Assembly: GCA_934101345.1 (NCBI GenBank)
Contig: CAKOQV010000001.1
Coordinates: 102,828 to 166,827 of the forward strand
Source: an uncultured Bacilli bacterium
GTDB taxonomy: Bacteria; Bacillota_I; Bacilli_A; RF39; UBA660
Direction of reading: 5' to 3'
DNA length: 64,000 nt
The notes under the pieces were generated by a model that saw only the letters and a list, made by a program, of their open reading frames with translations, was not told where the DNA came from and did no database searches. Shown one piece after another: positions 55,753-64,000 of the stretch. A program made the translations under genes and the position numbers. Numbering within the stretch: position 1 is the stretch's first letter; each line of letters begins with the position of its first letter.

Positions 55753-56697
55753 TTATTTTCTTACTTCTTTTAATATTCTATCAGTATTACTAAAATTTAA
55801 TTTGGCCACTTCTTTTAAAATATTTACCCCATATTTTTCTACTAATTTAATACCAACATCTTCTACATAATAATTGGCTCCTTTAGGTAAGAAGATACCA
55901 TACTTATCACCAAGTTTATCAATTTCCTTAACAAAGATATATCTACTTATTAATGAAGAACAAGCAACAGATAAACACTTATCTTCAGCCTTAGTAATAA
56001 AAGTAATTCCCTTCAAAGGACTAGGCACTTCAGATAAATGTTTATAATAAGATGATTCAGGCTCAAACTGATCTACAACAATATAATCATACTCATTATC
56101 CTTAACCATTTCAGTTAATACTTTATTATGAAGTACAGCCTTTATCTTATTCATATTCATATCTTTACCATAATTCTTATTATATTCTTTATTAGATAAC
56201 ATAATAGTTTTATATTTAATTCTCTTAATAATTTTAGGAACTATTTTTAGTATTTGTTCATCAGATAATTTTTTAGAATCTTTAACTCCAAGTTCAGTTA
56301 AGAAAGGAATATCATCTTTATTTACATATGATGCTGTTACTACGATAGGTCCATAATAATCACCAGTACCAACTTCATCAGAACCAACTGAAGAAATATC
56401 TATTGGTATAGTAGTTTCTTCTTTTTTTTCTTTAACTTCTTCTCTATCTATAAAGTAATCAATATTCTCTTTATCTTTACCAATACTTTCCCACATACCA
56501 GATTCAATATCTGCGGATACTCCTTGAAACATTGCTTTACCAGATTCATATAAAGTAACTATTGTATCACCAGTATCAGCTTGAAATATAGCATAAGGAG
56601 GAGTTTTATCTCTTTTCATGTCTTTATAAAAGTCATTCATTAATTTTTTAGTCTCATTATCTACGCGTATAACTTTGGTAATAGTTTTATTTTTCAT
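55753..56697 (-). CDS. rnhC: Ribonuclease HIII
   Basis: Cleaves RNA in RNA-DNA hybrids. The 314-residue protein has an N-terminal TBP-like substrate-binding domain (residues 1-80, with YAIFQADTGDTIVTLYESGK) typical of HIII and absent from HII. The catalytic core has SVGSDEVGTGDYYGP near residue 100 (active Asp-Glu), KDSKKLSD, and DQFEP. Lone minus-strand gene between two plus-strand units. Confidence 0.95.
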   Translation of the reverse strand: MKNKTITKVIRVDNETKKLMNDFYKDMKRDKTPPYAIFQADTGDTIVTLYESGKAMFQGVSADIESGMWESIGKDKENIDYFIDREEVKEKKEETTIPIDISSVGSDEVGTGDYYGPIVVTASYVNKDDIPFLTELGVKDSKKLSDEQILKIVPKIIKRIKYKTIMLSNKEYNKNYGKDMNMNKIKAVLHNKVLTEMVKDNEYDYIVVDQFEPESSYYKHLSEVPSPLKGITFITKAEDKCLSVACSSLISRYIFVKEIDKLGDKYGIFLPKGANYYVEDVGIKLVEKYGVNILKEVAKLNFSNTDRILKEVRK

Positions 56698-56836
56698 GTT
56701 CCACCTCTTATTTATATTTTATCAAAATAGTCTTAGAAAGTCTATAAAACTTTATAGTTAAAAGATAATTTTACATAATTTTCTTGAAAAAAATTTCTAT
56801 CTATGTTATAGTAATCACTGTCAGAGAGGTGATACT

Positions 56837-57388
56837 GTGAAATTTTATGAGGGACCGGAAGAATTAAACAATGTTATAGGAAAATATTGTGTTACAGGTG
56901 ATAGTATGGTTATTTTTTATCTAAATCATGGACCGGAAGTTATTCTCGATTATACTGAAGAACAAGAAAAAGAAATAAGAAAAATTATGTTAAAACAATT
57001 ACAAGAAAGAAATGCTAGTATAGAACTAAGACCATATGTTTTACAGAAAAATTTTGATACAACATTATTAACTGTATTGGCGGGTTCATATATAGCTAAT
57101 CGTATTGTATTTGGTAATATTGAAACTTATCTAACTATTGGTACAATATTTGGTACAGTATATTTAACTAATAGAATATTTAAAAAAAGAGCTATAATTA
57201 ATGATGTAAGAAAAGCAAATCTATTTCTTGATATGTATGAAGAGTTACAAACTCCTAAAGGAATTGATGCAGTAGAAGAACTATGTTTCGATAAAACTTA
57301 TTCTGAAGAATTAAATGTTAATACTTTAGATAATTTTAGTTATGGTGATGTCAAAGAAATACATAAAAAACTAATGAGAGTAAAATAG
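56837..57388 (+). CDS. Unknown protein with a central hydrophobic hairpin
   Basis: A 183-residue protein starting with GTG after an AGAGAGGTGA site. The first 70 residues are soluble (a beta-rich stretch with GDSMVIFYLNHGPEVILDYT). Residues about 75-115 contain two weakly hydrophobic segments. The rest is charged and helical. I recognise no family. It is monocistronic with a strong terminator at 57390-57418 and precedes the ECF transporter operon. Confidence 0.6.
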   Translation: MKFYEGPEELNNVIGKYCVTGDSMVIFYLNHGPEVILDYTEEQEKEIRKIMLKQLQERNASIELRPYVLQKNFDTTLLTVLAGSYIANRIVFGNIETYLTIGTIFGTVYLTNRIFKKRAIINDVRKANLFLDMYEELQTPKGIDAVEELCFDKTYSEELNVNTLDNFSYGDVKEIHKKLMRVK

Positions 57389-57389
57389 T

Positions 57390-57418
57390 AAGTATCTTAA
57401 TTTTAAGATGCTTTTTTC
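57390..57418 (+). terminator. Terminator before the ECF operon
   Basis: AAGTATCTTAA (57390-57400) and TTAAGATGCTT (57403-57413) form an 11-bp stem, followed by T residues. Confidence 0.8.
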
Positions 57419-57478
57419 TTTATATTTCCTTGTTTTTTAGGCATAATTAATATATAATATATATCGAGGGTGTTAGGT

Positions 57479-58288
57479 ATGGAAAGACAAATCATTAAAG
57501 TAAATAATATGTCATTTAAATTTGAAAATAATTATCTATTCAAAGATTTTAATTTAGAAATAGAAGAGTCTTCTTTTGTCTCAATCATAGGTATGAATGG
57601 TTCTGGTAAAAGTACTCTAGCTAAAATACTAATAGGACTATATAAAGCCAAGGGTTATATTACTATAGATGGTTATTTATTGAATGAACAGTTTATTAAA
57701 AAAATAAGAAGAGTATTTTCTGTTTGTTTTGCTAATAGTGAAACTCATTTTATTGGAGAAACAGTAAGAGATGACTTAGTATTTTCTTTAGAAAATTTAG
57801 GCTATTTTCATAATGAGATGATTACTTTAATAGATATAATATCTAAAAGATTTAAAATAGAGAATATTCTAGATAAAGAACCAAGTCTTTTAACTGAAAG
57901 TGAAAAGGTAAAGGTAGCTATTGCTTCAAGTTTAATTCATAGTCCTAAAATATTATTACTTGATGAAACAATAAATAAACTAACAGATACCGATAAAAAA
58001 TTAGTTTTTAAATTACTTAAAGAATATCAAAAAGAAGAAAAACTTACTATAATACTAATTACACATAACCTTGAGGAAACGCTATTTTCTGATAGAATTA
58101 TTGTATTAGAGGATGGTAAAATAATCAAGGATGGATCAAAAGAAGAAATCTACCAAGATGATTATTTAGAAAGAAAAGGCTTTGATCTACCGTTTATAGT
58201 AAAACTATCACAGAATTTAATACTATATGATTTATTAGATAAAGTATATTTTAGTGAAAAAGAGGTAATGAATAAATTATGGCCTTAA
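57479..58288 (+). CDS. ecfA1: ECF transporter ATPase, EcfA1-like
   Basis: First ATPase of an energy-coupling factor module that powers vitamin or metal uptake by exchangeable S proteins. In the 269-aa protein Walker A is intact (GMNGSGKST, residues 38-46), as are Walker B LLLDET and the H-loop ITHNLEE. Two motifs are unusual: the Q-loop has FANSE where FQNPD is expected, and the signature reads LLTESEKVKVA, not LSGGQKQRVA. An upstream in-frame GTG (57470) is less likely than the ATG at 57479. It overlaps the next ATPase gene by 10 bp. Confidence 0.85.
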   Translation: MERQIIKVNNMSFKFENNYLFKDFNLEIEESSFVSIIGMNGSGKSTLAKILIGLYKAKGYITIDGYLLNEQFIKKIRRVFSVCFANSETHFIGETVRDDLVFSLENLGYFHNEMITLIDIISKRFKIENILDKEPSLLTESEKVKVAIASSLIHSPKILLLDETINKLTDTDKKLVFKLLKEYQKEEKLTIILITHNLEETLFSDRIIVLEDGKIIKDGSKEEIYQDDYLERKGFDLPFIVKLSQNLILYDLLDKVYFSEKEVMNKLWP

Positions 58289-59055
58289 GTTTTAATAATG
58301 TAACATATAAAAGTAATTTAAAAAAGTTTAATTATGATTTTGAAGATGGTAAAATAACTACCATAGTATCTGGAGAAAATTTATCATACTTTACTTATTT
58401 AATAAGTGATCTTGAAAAAGATTATAGTGGTAAAATAACTAATACCTATAAAGGAAGAAATATTGGGGTAGTATTTAATAATCCTGAAGAAGCATTTATT
58501 TTTAATACAGTAAGAGAAGAATTAGAGTTTGGTTTAAAAAAATATAATTATAAAGTAAGTACCATAAATAAAAGAGTTGAAGACTCTCTTAAAATGGTTA
58601 ATCTACCAAAAGAATATTTAGATAAAAGTCCATTTGAATTATCAAGTGGTGAAAAAGAAAGTCTAGCTTTAGGAATAGTATTATCACTAAATCCTAGATT
58701 AATTATTATTGATAATCCCACAAGTAACCTTGATAGTAGAAATAAAGAATATCTAATAAAATTATTAAAGAAAATAAAAACTAGATATAATAAAACAATA
58801 ATACTACTAACAAGTGATATAGATTTTGCTATAAAAGTAACAGATAATTATTTAATACTTAAAAATAGTAAAATAATAAGTTCAGGAATAAAGAAAGAAT
58901 TATTAAATAATATTAGTAAGATTAAAACTAGTAAAGTAGAAATACCTAAAATAATAAATTTTATAAATACTGCAAATAAAAAGAAAAATATTAACTTAGA
59001 ACTAACCTTTGATATAAAAGAACTAATGAAAGATATATATCGTAATGTTAAATAA
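58279..59055 (+). CDS. ecfA2: ECF transporter ATPase, EcfA2-like, without a working Walker A
   Basis: Second ATPase of the module, 258 aa. The Walker A position holds SGENLS (residues 31-36), lacking the Gly-Lys-Ser/Thr of a P-loop. Walker B is LIIIDNPTSNLD, with Asn in place of the catalytic Glu, and the Q-loop has FNNPE. The signature FELSSGEKES is close to normal. It should be unable to hydrolyse ATP alone but can still offer a signature motif to EcfA1. It overlaps both neighbours, as in the standard ecfA-ecfA-ecfT order. Confidence 0.82.
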   Translation: MALSFNNVTYKSNLKKFNYDFEDGKITTIVSGENLSYFTYLISDLEKDYSGKITNTYKGRNIGVVFNNPEEAFIFNTVREELEFGLKKYNYKVSTINKRVEDSLKMVNLPKEYLDKSPFELSSGEKESLALGIVLSLNPRLIIIDNPTSNLDSRNKEYLIKLLKKIKTRYNKTIILLTSDIDFAIKVTDNYLILKNSKIISSGIKKELLNNISKIKTSKVEIPKIINFINTANKKKNINLELTFDIKELMKDIYRNVK

Positions 59056-59785
59056 TATTACTATAGGTAGATATATAAATAAATCATCAGTAGTTCATAA
59101 GTTAAACCCAGTATTTAAAATAATGTCATTAATAATAATGATAATAAGTATTTTCTTTATAGATAGTTATATAGATATAGCCTTACTTAGTATGTATCTA
59201 TTTTTAACTATGTTATATAGTGATATAGATATAAAAGTATATCTAAAAAATATTTATGGTATAAAAATATTTTTAATATTTATATTTATTATAGATTTAA
59301 TCTTTTTTACAAGTATAAATAGAATAATATTCGATATATTTAAATTAATATTTATTGTCTTATATTCTTCAATACTAACATATACTACTAGTATTACAGA
59401 ACTAACTTTTGGTATAGAAAAACTTTTAGAACCATTTAATAAATTAATTCCTGTAGGAGATATAGCTATGATAATAACTTTATCAATAAGATATATTCCT
59501 ACATTAACTGAAGAGGCAAGTAGAATAATAAATGCTCAAAAACTAAGAGGAATAAATTTTAATACTAAAAATATTAAAGAAAAATTAATAAGCATCAGTG
59601 GTATTCTAATACCAATGTTTACTTTATCAATAAAAAGAGCCGAAGAATCTGCTGATATAATGGATATAAGATTATATAATTATGGCAAATCAAGAACTAA
59701 CTATCGTACTAATAAATGGACTAAAATAAATAGCCTATTACTAATACTAAATATACTAATACTAATTATAATAATCTGTTATTAA
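59045..59785 (+). CDS. ecfT: ECF transporter transmembrane protein EcfT
   Basis: Membrane scaffold linking the ATPases with S components. The 246-residue protein has about five to six helices. The two coupling motifs are present: AQKLRGINF near residue 164 and RAEESADIMDIRLY near 197, each with the Ala-x-x-x-Arg-Gly-like pattern. The order ecfA-ecfA-ecfT-truA matches many Bacillota, but a dinD pseudogene separates ecfT from truA here. Confidence 0.9.
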   Translation: MLNNITIGRYINKSSVVHKLNPVFKIMSLIIMIISIFFIDSYIDIALLSMYLFLTMLYSDIDIKVYLKNIYGIKIFLIFIFIIDLIFFTSINRIIFDIFKLIFIVLYSSILTYTTSITELTFGIEKLLEPFNKLIPVGDIAMIITLSIRYIPTLTEEASRIINAQKLRGINFNTKNIKEKLISISGILIPMFTLSIKRAEESADIMDIRLYNYGKSRTNYRTNKWTKINSLLLILNILILIIIICY

Positions 59786-59912
59786 AAATTACAAAGTAAT
59801 AAAGTAGCAATGATACTCTGTAAAAACAGTAAATACAGTAGTTTATATGATTTTTCTAACCTTAGGAAAATTGTGGTGAATGTACACTATCTGAAATTTA
59901 CTAACATAAAAA

Positions 59913-60634
59913 TATAATTTAGAAATTAATAATATTACATTCGAAAGTATTAAACATATTGATGAATATGGAAATGAATACTGGGAAGCAAGAGAGTTAC
60001 AAGAAGCATTACAATATACCGAATGGAGAAAATTCGAAGGTGTAATTGATAAAGCAAAAATTGCTTGTGAGTGGGGTGGTTATAAGGCTTTAGACCATTT
60101 TGGCGGAGCCGCCAAAATGGTTGAAATAGGTTCTAGTACAAAAAGAGAAGTTCCTGATTACAAGTTATCAAGATATGCTTGCTACTTGATAGCACAAAAT
60201 GGTGATAGTAGGAAGAAAAGTGTTGCTCTTGCTCAAACCTATTTTGCTGTGTAGACAAGAAAAATGGAACTTACTGAAAGAGATTACTCTAGTTTAACTG
60301 AAGATGAAAAAAGATTCTATCAGAGAAATCTAACTAAAAAAGGTAACTATTCACTAAATCAAACTGCTAAAAAACCCGGCGTAAAGAACTTAATATGGGT
60401 AGTGAAGAACTTGCAGCCAATCTTTTTAGAATTACCCAAACTGAAGCAAAATTAAAAAAAGATAATATAGAGGGTGAATCTGAAGCAAATAAAACTCACT
60501 ATAATATTGGTAAAAACATTAGAGAGGTAATAGCTAAAAATGGAGGTACTATGCCCGAAGATTTACCGGCACCGAATAAAAGTCTAAAGAAATTAGAAAA
60601 AGAAACAAAAAACATACTTATAAATAGCAAATAA
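59913..60634 (+). pseudogene. dinD: dinD (DNA-damage-inducible protein D) pseudogene
   Basis: Conserved DinD sequence begins without a start codon (NNITFESIKHIDEYGNEYW), continues through DYKLSRYACYLIAQNGD and ALAQTYFAV, and hits TAG at 60252-60254, where DinD normally has Gln before TRK. The frame resumes to GVKN at about 60388. A deletion of some 40-50 codons then shifts into frame 2, where MGSEELAANLFRITQTEAKL and GGTMPEDLPAPNKSLKKLEK follow. So the gene has lost its start, carries a nonsense codon and has an internal deletion. It interrupts the usual ecfT-truA linkage. The stretch 59786-59912 shows no other feature. Confidence 0.9.
60095..60120. repeat. GC-rich palindrome inside the dinD pseudogene
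   Basis: CCATTTTGGCGG and CCGCCAAAATGG form perfect 12-bp arms around AG. It is conspicuous in this AT-rich window, but it also encodes the DHFGGAAKMV part of DinD. Confidence 0.7.
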
Positions 60635-60668
60635 ATAATATAATAAATTTATTAAGGAGAGAAGTATT

Positions 60669-61409
60669 ATGAGATATTTAATTACAATTAGTTATGATGG
60701 AACAGGTTTTTTTGGCTATCAGAAACAGCCTAAGGAAAGAACAGTTCAGTCAGAACTAGAAAAAGCATTAAAAGAAATAAATGGAGGTAAGAAAGTAGAT
60801 GTTCACGCTTCAGGAAGAACCGATGCTGGAGTACATGCACTAAATCAAAAAGTTCACTTTGATTTAGAAACAAAAATAACTACCGACAAACTAGGAAGAG
60901 GCTTAAATAGTCTTTTACCCAATGATATCTACGTAAAAGATGTTAAAGAAGTACCAGAGGATTTTCATGCTAGATTTTCTGCGATAGGGAAAGAATACAT
61001 CTACAAACTAAACATGGGTGAATATAATCCATTAGAAAGAAACTATGTCTATCAGCATAACAAAAAATTAGATGTTGTTGAAATGGAAAGAGCTATGAAA
61101 TATCTTGAAGGAAAACATAACTTCAAATCATTTACTAAAACAGATGAAGAAAAAGATGACTATGTAAGAACAATATCTCAAACAAATATAATTAGAGATA
61201 GCAAAGACATAAATAAAATAACTCTCTCATTTGTAGGAACAGGTTTCTTAAGATATATGGTAAGAAATATCGTTGGAACTCTAATAGCAGTCGGTGAAGG
61301 TAAAATAAAGAGTGAAGAAGTAATAGATATATTAAGAAAAGAAGATAGAAGAGCTGCTGGTAAAACAGCAAATCCAGAAGGATTATATCTAAAGAATGTC
61401 TTTTATTAA
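60669..61409 (+). CDS. truA: tRNA pseudouridine(38-40) synthase
   Basis: Modifies uridines 38-40 in the tRNA anticodon arm. In 246 residues the family motifs are ISYDGTGFFGYQKQP near residue 6, ASGRTDAGVHA with the catalytic Asp near residue 53, and FLRYMVRNIVGTL near 196. The length is standard. A GGAGAG site precedes the ATG. Confidence 0.95.
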   Translation: MRYLITISYDGTGFFGYQKQPKERTVQSELEKALKEINGGKKVDVHASGRTDAGVHALNQKVHFDLETKITTDKLGRGLNSLLPNDIYVKDVKEVPEDFHARFSAIGKEYIYKLNMGEYNPLERNYVYQHNKKLDVVEMERAMKYLEGKHNFKSFTKTDEEKDDYVRTISQTNIIRDSKDINKITLSFVGTGFLRYMVRNIVGTLIAVGEGKIKSEEVIDILRKEDRRAAGKTANPEGLYLKNVFY

Positions 61410-61459
61410 TTTACAAAGTTAAAAATATATATTATAATTAATTAGAAGGATGTGTAATT

Positions 61460-61987
61460 GTGGGAAGAGAATTAAGAAGAAAAGAAGCAAAAAGAAATGG
61501 AAAAAATGTTAGAGATATACAAAAATTAAGTAAAGAAAAACCAATGACTATGAAACAGTTCATTACAATAATAGTGGTTTTATTAGTGTTTTTTGTAATA
61601 CTTTATATACTAACAGGAATATTTATTACTAAGGACATAAAGTGGTTTGATAAGAAAGATAATACTACTGATAATGCAAGCACTGTGTCAAATAAGATAC
61701 TAGGAGTAGATTCATTAAGACAATCTGAAGAAGAATACTATGTCTACTACTACGACACTACTAACGAAAACAGTAAAGTAACAAATGCAGTTAATATGCT
61801 TGGTAAAATGGTATATAAGGTTGACTTACATGATTCTTTTAATGCCAATATAGTTGGAGAACCATCAGGAGTAGTATCGGATATATCAGAATTAAAAGTA
61901 GCAGACCCTACAGTAATCAAAGTAGCAAATAGTACCATTACTGAGTATTATACAGGAGTAGAACAAATAATTACTACTTTAAAATAA
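61460..61987 (+). CDS. Membrane-anchored thioredoxin-like protein without CxxC
   Basis: A 175-residue protein from a GTG with an AGAAGGATG site. A basic N-terminus is followed by one helix (residues about 33-55) and an external domain. The domain pattern (YYVYYYDTTNE, VYKVDLHD, then LKVADPTVIKVANSTITEYY and GVEQI) follows the strand-helix order of thioredoxin-like transport-accessory proteins. The active Cys-x-x-Cys is replaced by polar residues, and the usual cis-Pro corresponds to ADPTV. Redox activity is therefore unlikely. The fold call is inference. Confidence 0.5.
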   Translation: MGRELRRKEAKRNGKNVRDIQKLSKEKPMTMKQFITIIVVLLVFFVILYILTGIFITKDIKWFDKKDNTTDNASTVSNKILGVDSLRQSEEEYYVYYYDTTNENSKVTNAVNMLGKMVYKVDLHDSFNANIVGEPSGVVSDISELKVADPTVIKVANSTITEYYTGVEQIITTLK

Positions 61988-62002
61988 AATAAGGGGGCAA
62001 TT

Positions 62003-62509
62003 ATGCAAAAATTATATTTAGATTGTGATGGTGTAATTCTAGATACAATAAATTATACCTATCAAATAATAAAAGAAAGAAATATTCCCGAAGATAAAAA
62101 AGAAGATTTCTATAAAAATTTATCTTGGGATACTCTAATAGAAAAAGCTGGAGAAATAAATAATTCCATTGAGAAGATAAAAAAATTAAGCAAATACTTT
62201 GATGTAGAAATACTAACTCATGTTAATTCTGATAATGAAATAAGAGCAAAGTTTAAATACTTTACTTCAGTACTTCCGGATATCAAATTAAATGTTGTTC
62301 CAAAAATAATTAAGAAAGGCGATATAGTAAATCCAAAAGGAGCTATTCTTGTAGATGACTTTATGCCTAATTTAGAATACTGGAGTGAAATGGGTGGAAT
62401 ACCAGTAAAATTTTCTGATACCAATAAAGAATGCAAGTTTATTAAAATTAATGACTTATTAGAATTATTAAAAATAGACTTTACAAATAAAGTAAAGATT
62501 GAAGAATAA
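62003..62509 (+). CDS. HAD-family hydrolase
   Basis: A 168-residue cytoplasmic phosphatase-type protein. LDCDGVILDT (residues 6-15) is the nucleophile motif with DxDG, THVN fits motif II, Lys in KKGDIV fits motif III, and LVDDFMPNLEYW supplies the acidic metal ligands of motif IV. The short cap resembles 5'(3')-deoxyribonucleotidase-like HAD proteins, but the substrate is uncertain. hisS begins 11 bp after its stop. Confidence 0.78.
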   Translation: MQKLYLDCDGVILDTINYTYQIIKERNIPEDKKEDFYKNLSWDTLIEKAGEINNSIEKIKKLSKYFDVEILTHVNSDNEIRAKFKYFTSVLPDIKLNVVPKIIKKGDIVNPKGAILVDDFMPNLEYWSEMGGIPVKFSDTNKECKFIKINDLLELLKIDFTNKVKIEE

Positions 62510-62520
62510 AGGTGATACAA

Positions 62521-63801
62521 ATGAAGTTAATGAATGTAAAAGGAACTAGTGATAGTCTTCCTAAAGAGGAATTAATAAAAAGAAGAGTAGTGAATACCTT
62601 AACTAGTACTTTTGAAAAGTTTGGATATATGCCACTTGATACTACCATATTATGTTATTATGACTTATTAGCATCAAAATATGCTGGTGGTAGTGAAATA
62701 CTAAAAGAAGTATATACTCTAAATGATCAAGGCGATAGAAAACTAGGACTAAGATATGATCTTACAGTACCATTTTCTAAAGTAATTAGTATGAATGTAA
62801 ATAAAAGTATTACATTACCACTAAAAAGATACGAAGTAGGAAAAGTATTTCGTGATGGTCCAGTAAAAACAGGTAGAGCAAGAGAGTTTTATCAGTGTGA
62901 TGTCGATGTATGTGGTATAGAAGGAACATTTATAGAAGCAGAAATGTTATCAATGACTAGTCTATGCTATAAAAAACTAGGAATAGATGTCTATATAGAA
63001 GTAAATAATCGTAAGTTACTTGAAGGTTTCATACTTGCGGCAGGTATAGATGAAAGTATTAAGAATAAAGTAATACTATCTGTAGATAAACTAGCTAAAA
63101 TAGGAGAAAGAGGAGTAAAAGAAGAATTAGCTTCTTATGATATAGAAGAAGAAAAACTAGATAAATTATTTAGTTACTTTAAATGTACTATTGAAGAGTT
63201 AGATAATCTAGATATTACTAATAATATCTTTAATGAAGGAAAAGAAGAAATAAAAGAATTATTTAATTACTTAAATAGTCTAGGTATAACAGAATGTATG
63301 TTTACTCCATACCTTGCTAGAGGATTAGAAATATATACAGGTACAGTATTTGAAGTATTTGATAAGAAACAAAGAATAAGATCCGCTATTGGAGGGGGAG
63401 GAAGATATGATAAAATAATTACCAACTTTATAGATGATGGTAATACATACCCTGCTGTTGGAATATCTTTTGGTATTGTACCAATATGTGAAATATTAAA
63501 AGAAGAAGTAAATGAAGCATTATATGATGTACTTATAGTACCTATGAATACTAATATAGAATCATTAAAACTAGCTAATAATTTAAGAAAAGAAGATATT
63601 AAAGTACTGATAGAAATGAATAATAGAAAATTAAAGAAAGTATTTGAATCTGCTGATAAAAACAATGTACCTTATGTTATTGTACTAGGAGAAAATGAAG
63701 TAAATGAAGGTACTATAGAAATAAAAGATATGAAAAATAAAACTACTAGTAAATTTAATATAAATGACATAGAAAGTATGAAAGAATATATTAATAAATA
63801 A
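62521..63801 (+). CDS. hisS: Histidyl-tRNA synthetase (archaeal/eukaryotic-like subtype)
   Basis: Charges tRNA-His; 426 aa. Class II features are present: GTSDSLP at the start, RYDLTVPFSKVISMN near residue 78, motif 2 FRDGPVKTGRAREFYQCDVD near 109, the His-specific LARGLEIYTGTVFE near 261, and motif 3 GGGGRYD. The DLTVPF...YQCDVD wording is that of the archaeal/eukaryotic-type HisRS branch, also present in some bacteria; the common bacterial form has RPEGT and QFGVE. The ATG at 62521 follows AAAGGTG; the upstream ATA/GTG in frame is not used. No T-box is visible. Confidence 0.93.
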   Translation: MKLMNVKGTSDSLPKEELIKRRVVNTLTSTFEKFGYMPLDTTILCYYDLLASKYAGGSEILKEVYTLNDQGDRKLGLRYDLTVPFSKVISMNVNKSITLPLKRYEVGKVFRDGPVKTGRAREFYQCDVDVCGIEGTFIEAEMLSMTSLCYKKLGIDVYIEVNNRKLLEGFILAAGIDESIKNKVILSVDKLAKIGERGVKEELASYDIEEEKLDKLFSYFKCTIEELDNLDITNNIFNEGKEEIKELFNYLNSLGITECMFTPYLARGLEIYTGTVFEVFDKKQRIRSAIGGGGRYDKIITNFIDDGNTYPAVGISFGIVPICEILKEEVNEALYDVLIVPMNTNIESLKLANNLRKEDIKVLIEMNNRKLKKVFESADKNNVPYVIVLGENEVNEGTIEIKDMKNKTTSKFNINDIESMKEYINK

Positions 63802-63879
63802 TTTATTTATTTTTATTGTAAAATATATTTACTTATGGTAAAATTCTATATGTAAGGTATATGGAAGGAGGCTCCTCTT

Positions 63880-64000
63880 ATGAACAAAAAAGTAATTAAA
63901 AAAGTTAACTACAAGTTAATTAGGGGGGGGGGCTGTAAATCTTAATAATAAAATAAATAATATAGAGACTATAGGGAAAACTAATAGAAATATTAGTCTT
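63880..64000 (+). pseudogene. Frame broken at a G10 tract (possibly phase-variable), incomplete
   Basis: An ATG with a strong GGAAGGAGG site starts MNKKVIKKVNYKLIRGGG and stops at TAA 63943-63945, 21 residues on. The run of ten G at 63923-63932 causes this. With nine or twelve G the frame would read on through AVNLNNKINNIETIGKTNRN to the window end without a stop. Either the tract varies in length and switches the gene, or it is a sequencing error. The product is unknown. Confidence 0.6.

Overview
The window is about 64 kb of very AT-rich DNA. It carries an almost unidirectional (+ strand) set of low-GC Gram-positive genes. The markers are whiA, dnaD, an RNase J-type protein, RNase HIII, a CIRCE/HrcA heat-shock operon, a tRNA T-box leader on thrS, an ECF transporter next to truA, a class-B-like sortase with its anchored substrate, and a SpoIIP-type amidase. 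TGA ends several genes (for example the kinase before alaS and the PHP gene) and TGG encodes Trp, so the standard bacterial code applies and this is not a code-4 mollicute. Compact, AT-rich Bacillota of the gut (Erysipelotrichales or RF39-like Bacilli) would fit. That placement is inference, because no rRNA is present.

Layout. 1-6.0 kb: cell-envelope polysaccharide genes (a partial GtrII-like membrane protein, a GtrA-DUF6056 fusion, wecB, tagO). 6.2-9.4 kb: a dNMP-kinase-like protein overlapping alaS. 9.6-15.5 kb: a degenerate RNase J-like protein, a lipoprotein, an acidic disordered protein, DUF948 and YtxH proteins, an SDR enzyme and whiA. 15.56-15.84 kb: a stand-alone structured RNA gene with its own promoter and terminator. 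15.9-25.6 kb: a U32 protein, a threonine T-box controlling an unknown 82-aa protein plus thrS, a CheD-like protein, cca, a TseB-like/dnaD/nth cluster (as in Bacillus) and a radical SAM protein. 25.7-32.2 kb: asnB, a degenerate mini-Fic protein, fhs, mtaB, an inserted 188-aa gene and a RelB antitoxin with a broken toxin. 32.4-39.2 kb: a heterodimeric ABC exporter, gene remnants, a PHP protein and a cysteine desulfurase. 39.4-44.2 kb: a sortase and a 1376-aa vWA/MucBP surface adhesin. 44.3-45.7 kb: two minus-strand genes. 45.8-54.6 kb: hrcA-grpE-(77 aa)-dnaK-dnaJ, PAP2, rsmE, spoIIP and a YqxA-position gene; parts of this order match Bacillus. 54.7-60.6 kb: a Fic protein with an iteron promoter, rnhC, the ECF module (two ATPases with unusual motifs, then EcfT) and a dinD pseudogene. 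60.7-64 kb: truA, a thioredoxin-like protein, a HAD protein, hisS and a frame broken at a G10 tract.

The most unusual signal is a dispersed intergenic repeat found eight times. Each copy is a pair of hairpins, directly abutting in seven of the eight. Stems differ between copies but stay paired, while loops keep a CC(T)...(A)GT signature and a conserved tail follows. It lies near alaS, thrS, cca, nth, dnaJ, hrcA, tagO and the ABC exporter, in both orientations. Other points of interest are the ~278-nt RNA, a Cys-rich metal-binding-like GrpE N-terminus, a sortase lacking the usual Arg, a 20-bp duplication bracketing an inserted gene, and a CheD-like catalytic triad without chemotaxis genes. All calls come from reading the sequence; no database search was run.
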